Part shown: piece by piece, positions 62,328 through 64,000 of the stretch | Layout: each line of letters starts with the position of its first letter | How positions within the stretch are numbered: position 1 is the first letter of the stretch | Assembly (NCBI RefSeq): GCF_023078275.1 | Contig: NC_062978.1 | Location: forward strand, 6,338,585 to 6,402,584 | Reading direction: 5' to 3' | Length of the DNA: 64,000 nucleotides | Origin: Leguminivora glycinivorella | Taxonomy: Eukaryota > Arthropoda > Insecta > Lepidoptera > Tortricidae | Notes under the pieces: model-generated | Told to the model about the DNA's origin: nothing | Database searches by the model: none | The model's input: only the letters and a program-made list of their open reading frames with translations | Made by a program: the position numbers and the translations under genes

Positions 62328-63499
62328 CGCGTAACCAAATTGACCATGTTGCGATCAGCCGTACCTGGAGGTCCTCATTACTGGACGTGCGGAACCGGCG
62401 TGGAGCCGACGTGGACAGCGATCACCATCTTGTTGTTGCTGAAGTGCGGCTAAAATTGGCGGTCCCCCGCCGCAAGTCCGAGAAGATCTCTAGAAGTTTC
62501 GATGTACGCAAACTCCGGAACCCTGAATCGCGGGAGAAATTTCGCCTATGTCTCAGGAATCAGTACGAACTTCTAGAGGAACTTGAAGATGAGCAGTTGG
62601 ACGAAACTTGGAGCCGCATCCGCACCGCCTATACGAGAGCCGGTGAAGAGGTGCTCGGGTACACGAAGCCGATCAGGGAGAGCTGGATGTCAGCAGATCT
62701 ATGGCAGCTTATAGAAGATAGGCACCAAATTAATCTCCTGCTGCAATCTTCTACAGAGCCAGAAACGTCCAGTCTCCGAGAACGGTACAGCACCCTCCGT
62801 TCGAGGATCAGGAAATTCGCGCGCAGAGACCGCCGCCGAGCCGCAGACGAGCTGGCGGAGCGCGCAAATACCGCCGCACGCCGCAGCGACATGCGCGAGC
62901 TGTACGACGTAACGCGCCGCCTCAGCGGCCGTCGGGCACGTACAGCAAAGAAACCGCTGAAAGGTAAAGACGGCAGTCTCCTGTGCACCTCAAGCGAGCA
63001 GCTGCAAAGGTGGACCGAACACTTCTCGAGCCTGCTGGAGCAAGCCCAATCCCCTGACACCCAGCATACCAGTAATGATCTCCCAGACGAGCTACTGGGT
63101 GTGCCAACGGCTCCACCGTCCTTTGCAGAAGTTTTGGTGGCGGTGAAGTCCCTGAAACCGGGGAGAGCGCCGGGCATTGATAGCATCCACGTGGACATGT
63201 TGAAGGTCGATCCTGGGACATCTGCAACTCTACTGTATCCTCTACTGACCCGTATCTGGGAAGCTGGACGAGTACCCGATGAGTGGAAGCAGGGACTCTT
63301 GGTGAAAGTCCCAAAGAAGGGTGATCTATCGCAATGCGATAACTGGCGCGGCATAACGCTCCTGCCCACAGCCGCAAAAGTTTTAGCAAAGATACTGCTC
63401 AATCGCATTGCACCAAGAGTGGCATGGAACAGAGTGTCGAATGGCAGTCGGAGTTGTTCCTCGCCTTTGTGGACTTTGAAAAAGCCTTCGATACCGTGA
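62306..63499 (+). pseudogene. Same LINE: end of endonuclease and N-terminal RT, frame 2 of 3
   Basis: Begins with DGVTRNQIDHVAISR and SDHHLVVAEV (last endonuclease motifs), a linker rich in Arg, then RT blocks KSLKPGRAPGIDSIHVDML, VPDEWKQGLLVKVPKKGD and NWRGITLLPTAAKVLAKILL. After NRIAPRV the expected stretch of about 35 residues (including a GFRPGRS-type motif) is missing and the frame shifts, so there is an internal deletion of about 100 bp. Confidence 0.85.
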
Positions 63500-64000
63500 A
63501 GTGGAGCGCGCTGTGGTCCAGCCTTCGTCGCAGGGGCATACCCGAGTGTGTCATCCGCATCATCCGCTCCCTGTACGAGGGGAGCACATGTAGGGTGATA
63601 CATGAAAAGGAAATGGGAGCGCCTATACAAATAAGTGCCGGTGTGAAGCAGGGATGCCTCCTGTCTCCACTGCTATTTATAATTCTGCTCGACGACGTCA
63701 TGAGAAGAGTGGTCAAAACGCCAAGAGGCATTTCCTGGCATACAAAGGTACTGGAAGATCTTGATTACGCCGATGACATCGTGCTGATTTCGCCATCTTT
63801 AGCCCACCTAAAAGCGAAACTTGAGAGTCTTCAAGAGGAAGCTGAAGCTATGGGCCTGCGAATCAACCGACGGAAGACTGTCAATATGCGAGTACAATCA
63901 GCTTGTAAGGAACCTTTGTTGCTCAAAAACGACCGCCTTGAATCAGTCTCCAAGTTTGTGTACCTCGGCAGTACACTGTCGTGTCAGGGAGGTGCAGACG
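63421..64000 (+). pseudogene. Same LINE: RT catalytic core, frame 3 of 3, cut by the window end
   Basis: Continues GMEQSVEWQSELFLAFVDFE, then KAFDTV, SAGVKQGCLLSPLLFIILLD and LDYADDIVLIS, which are the catalytic RT motifs, and ends at FVYLGSTLSCQGGAD at the last base. This part is still open, but two breaks upstream make the copy inactive. Confidence 0.85.

Overview
The window is nuclear DNA of an insect, most likely a moth or butterfly. The reasons are the overall AT-richness, short exons with GT-AG introns, a digestive-type chymotrypsin-like protease gene with a decayed sister copy, and dense families of tRNA-derived SINEs, foldback MITEs and LINE tails of the kind seen in Lepidoptera. The order-level call is an inference. 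No bacterial, organellar or CRISPR sequence was seen.

Three host genes can be rebuilt completely from exons, splice sites and protein similarity. (1) A secreted chymotrypsin-like serine protease of 285 residues lies on the + strand (16,834-19,756, five exons), with a TATA box and a polyadenylation signal. A head-to-head sister copy on the - strand (2,147-4,891) is broken by deletions, a stop codon, a lost splice site and a 434-bp foldback in exon 1. (2) TOM5, a 49-residue subunit of the mitochondrial outer-membrane import complex, is split over two very short exons (30,119-30,236 and 31,863-31,894, +). (3) A ZDHHC17/HIP14-type palmitoyltransferase (628 residues, seven exons, 39,402-55,908, -) has N-terminal ankyrin repeats, six membrane segments and a DHHC-cysteine-rich core. 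A further unidentified exon lies divergently upstream of it (56,985-57,055, +). Two THAP zinc-finger exons or relics lie at 20.1 and 21.8-22.4 kb.

Layout: 0-0.9 kb, LINE debris; 2.1-4.9 kb, protease pseudogene; 5.7-9.4 kb, two adjacent tandem arrays (about 24 units of about 102 bp, each with a GC hairpin, then about 7 units of 120 bp); 10-16.5 kb, degenerate repeats, SINEs and nested foldbacks; 16.8-19.8 kb, protease gene; 20-29.6 kb, THAP exons and repeats; 30-32 kb, TOM5; 32-38.3 kb, SINEs, foldbacks, a Penelope-like tail, a tRNA-like sequence and a minisatellite; 39.4-55.9 kb, HIP14, whose largest intron (9.5 kb) holds a reverse-transcriptase element flanked by inverted repeats of about 0.9 kb plus LINE tails; 57-64 kb, repeats and a frameshifted endonuclease/RT LINE that runs off the window.

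The genes do not form a pathway. They are ordinary host genes in a transposon-rich setting. Several insertions can be proved from target-site duplications, and one has an empty-site comparison inside the window. The least explained features are the hairpin array, the inverted-repeat-flanked RT locus, and a 227-230-bp element with CACA/TGTG ends and 7-bp target duplications.
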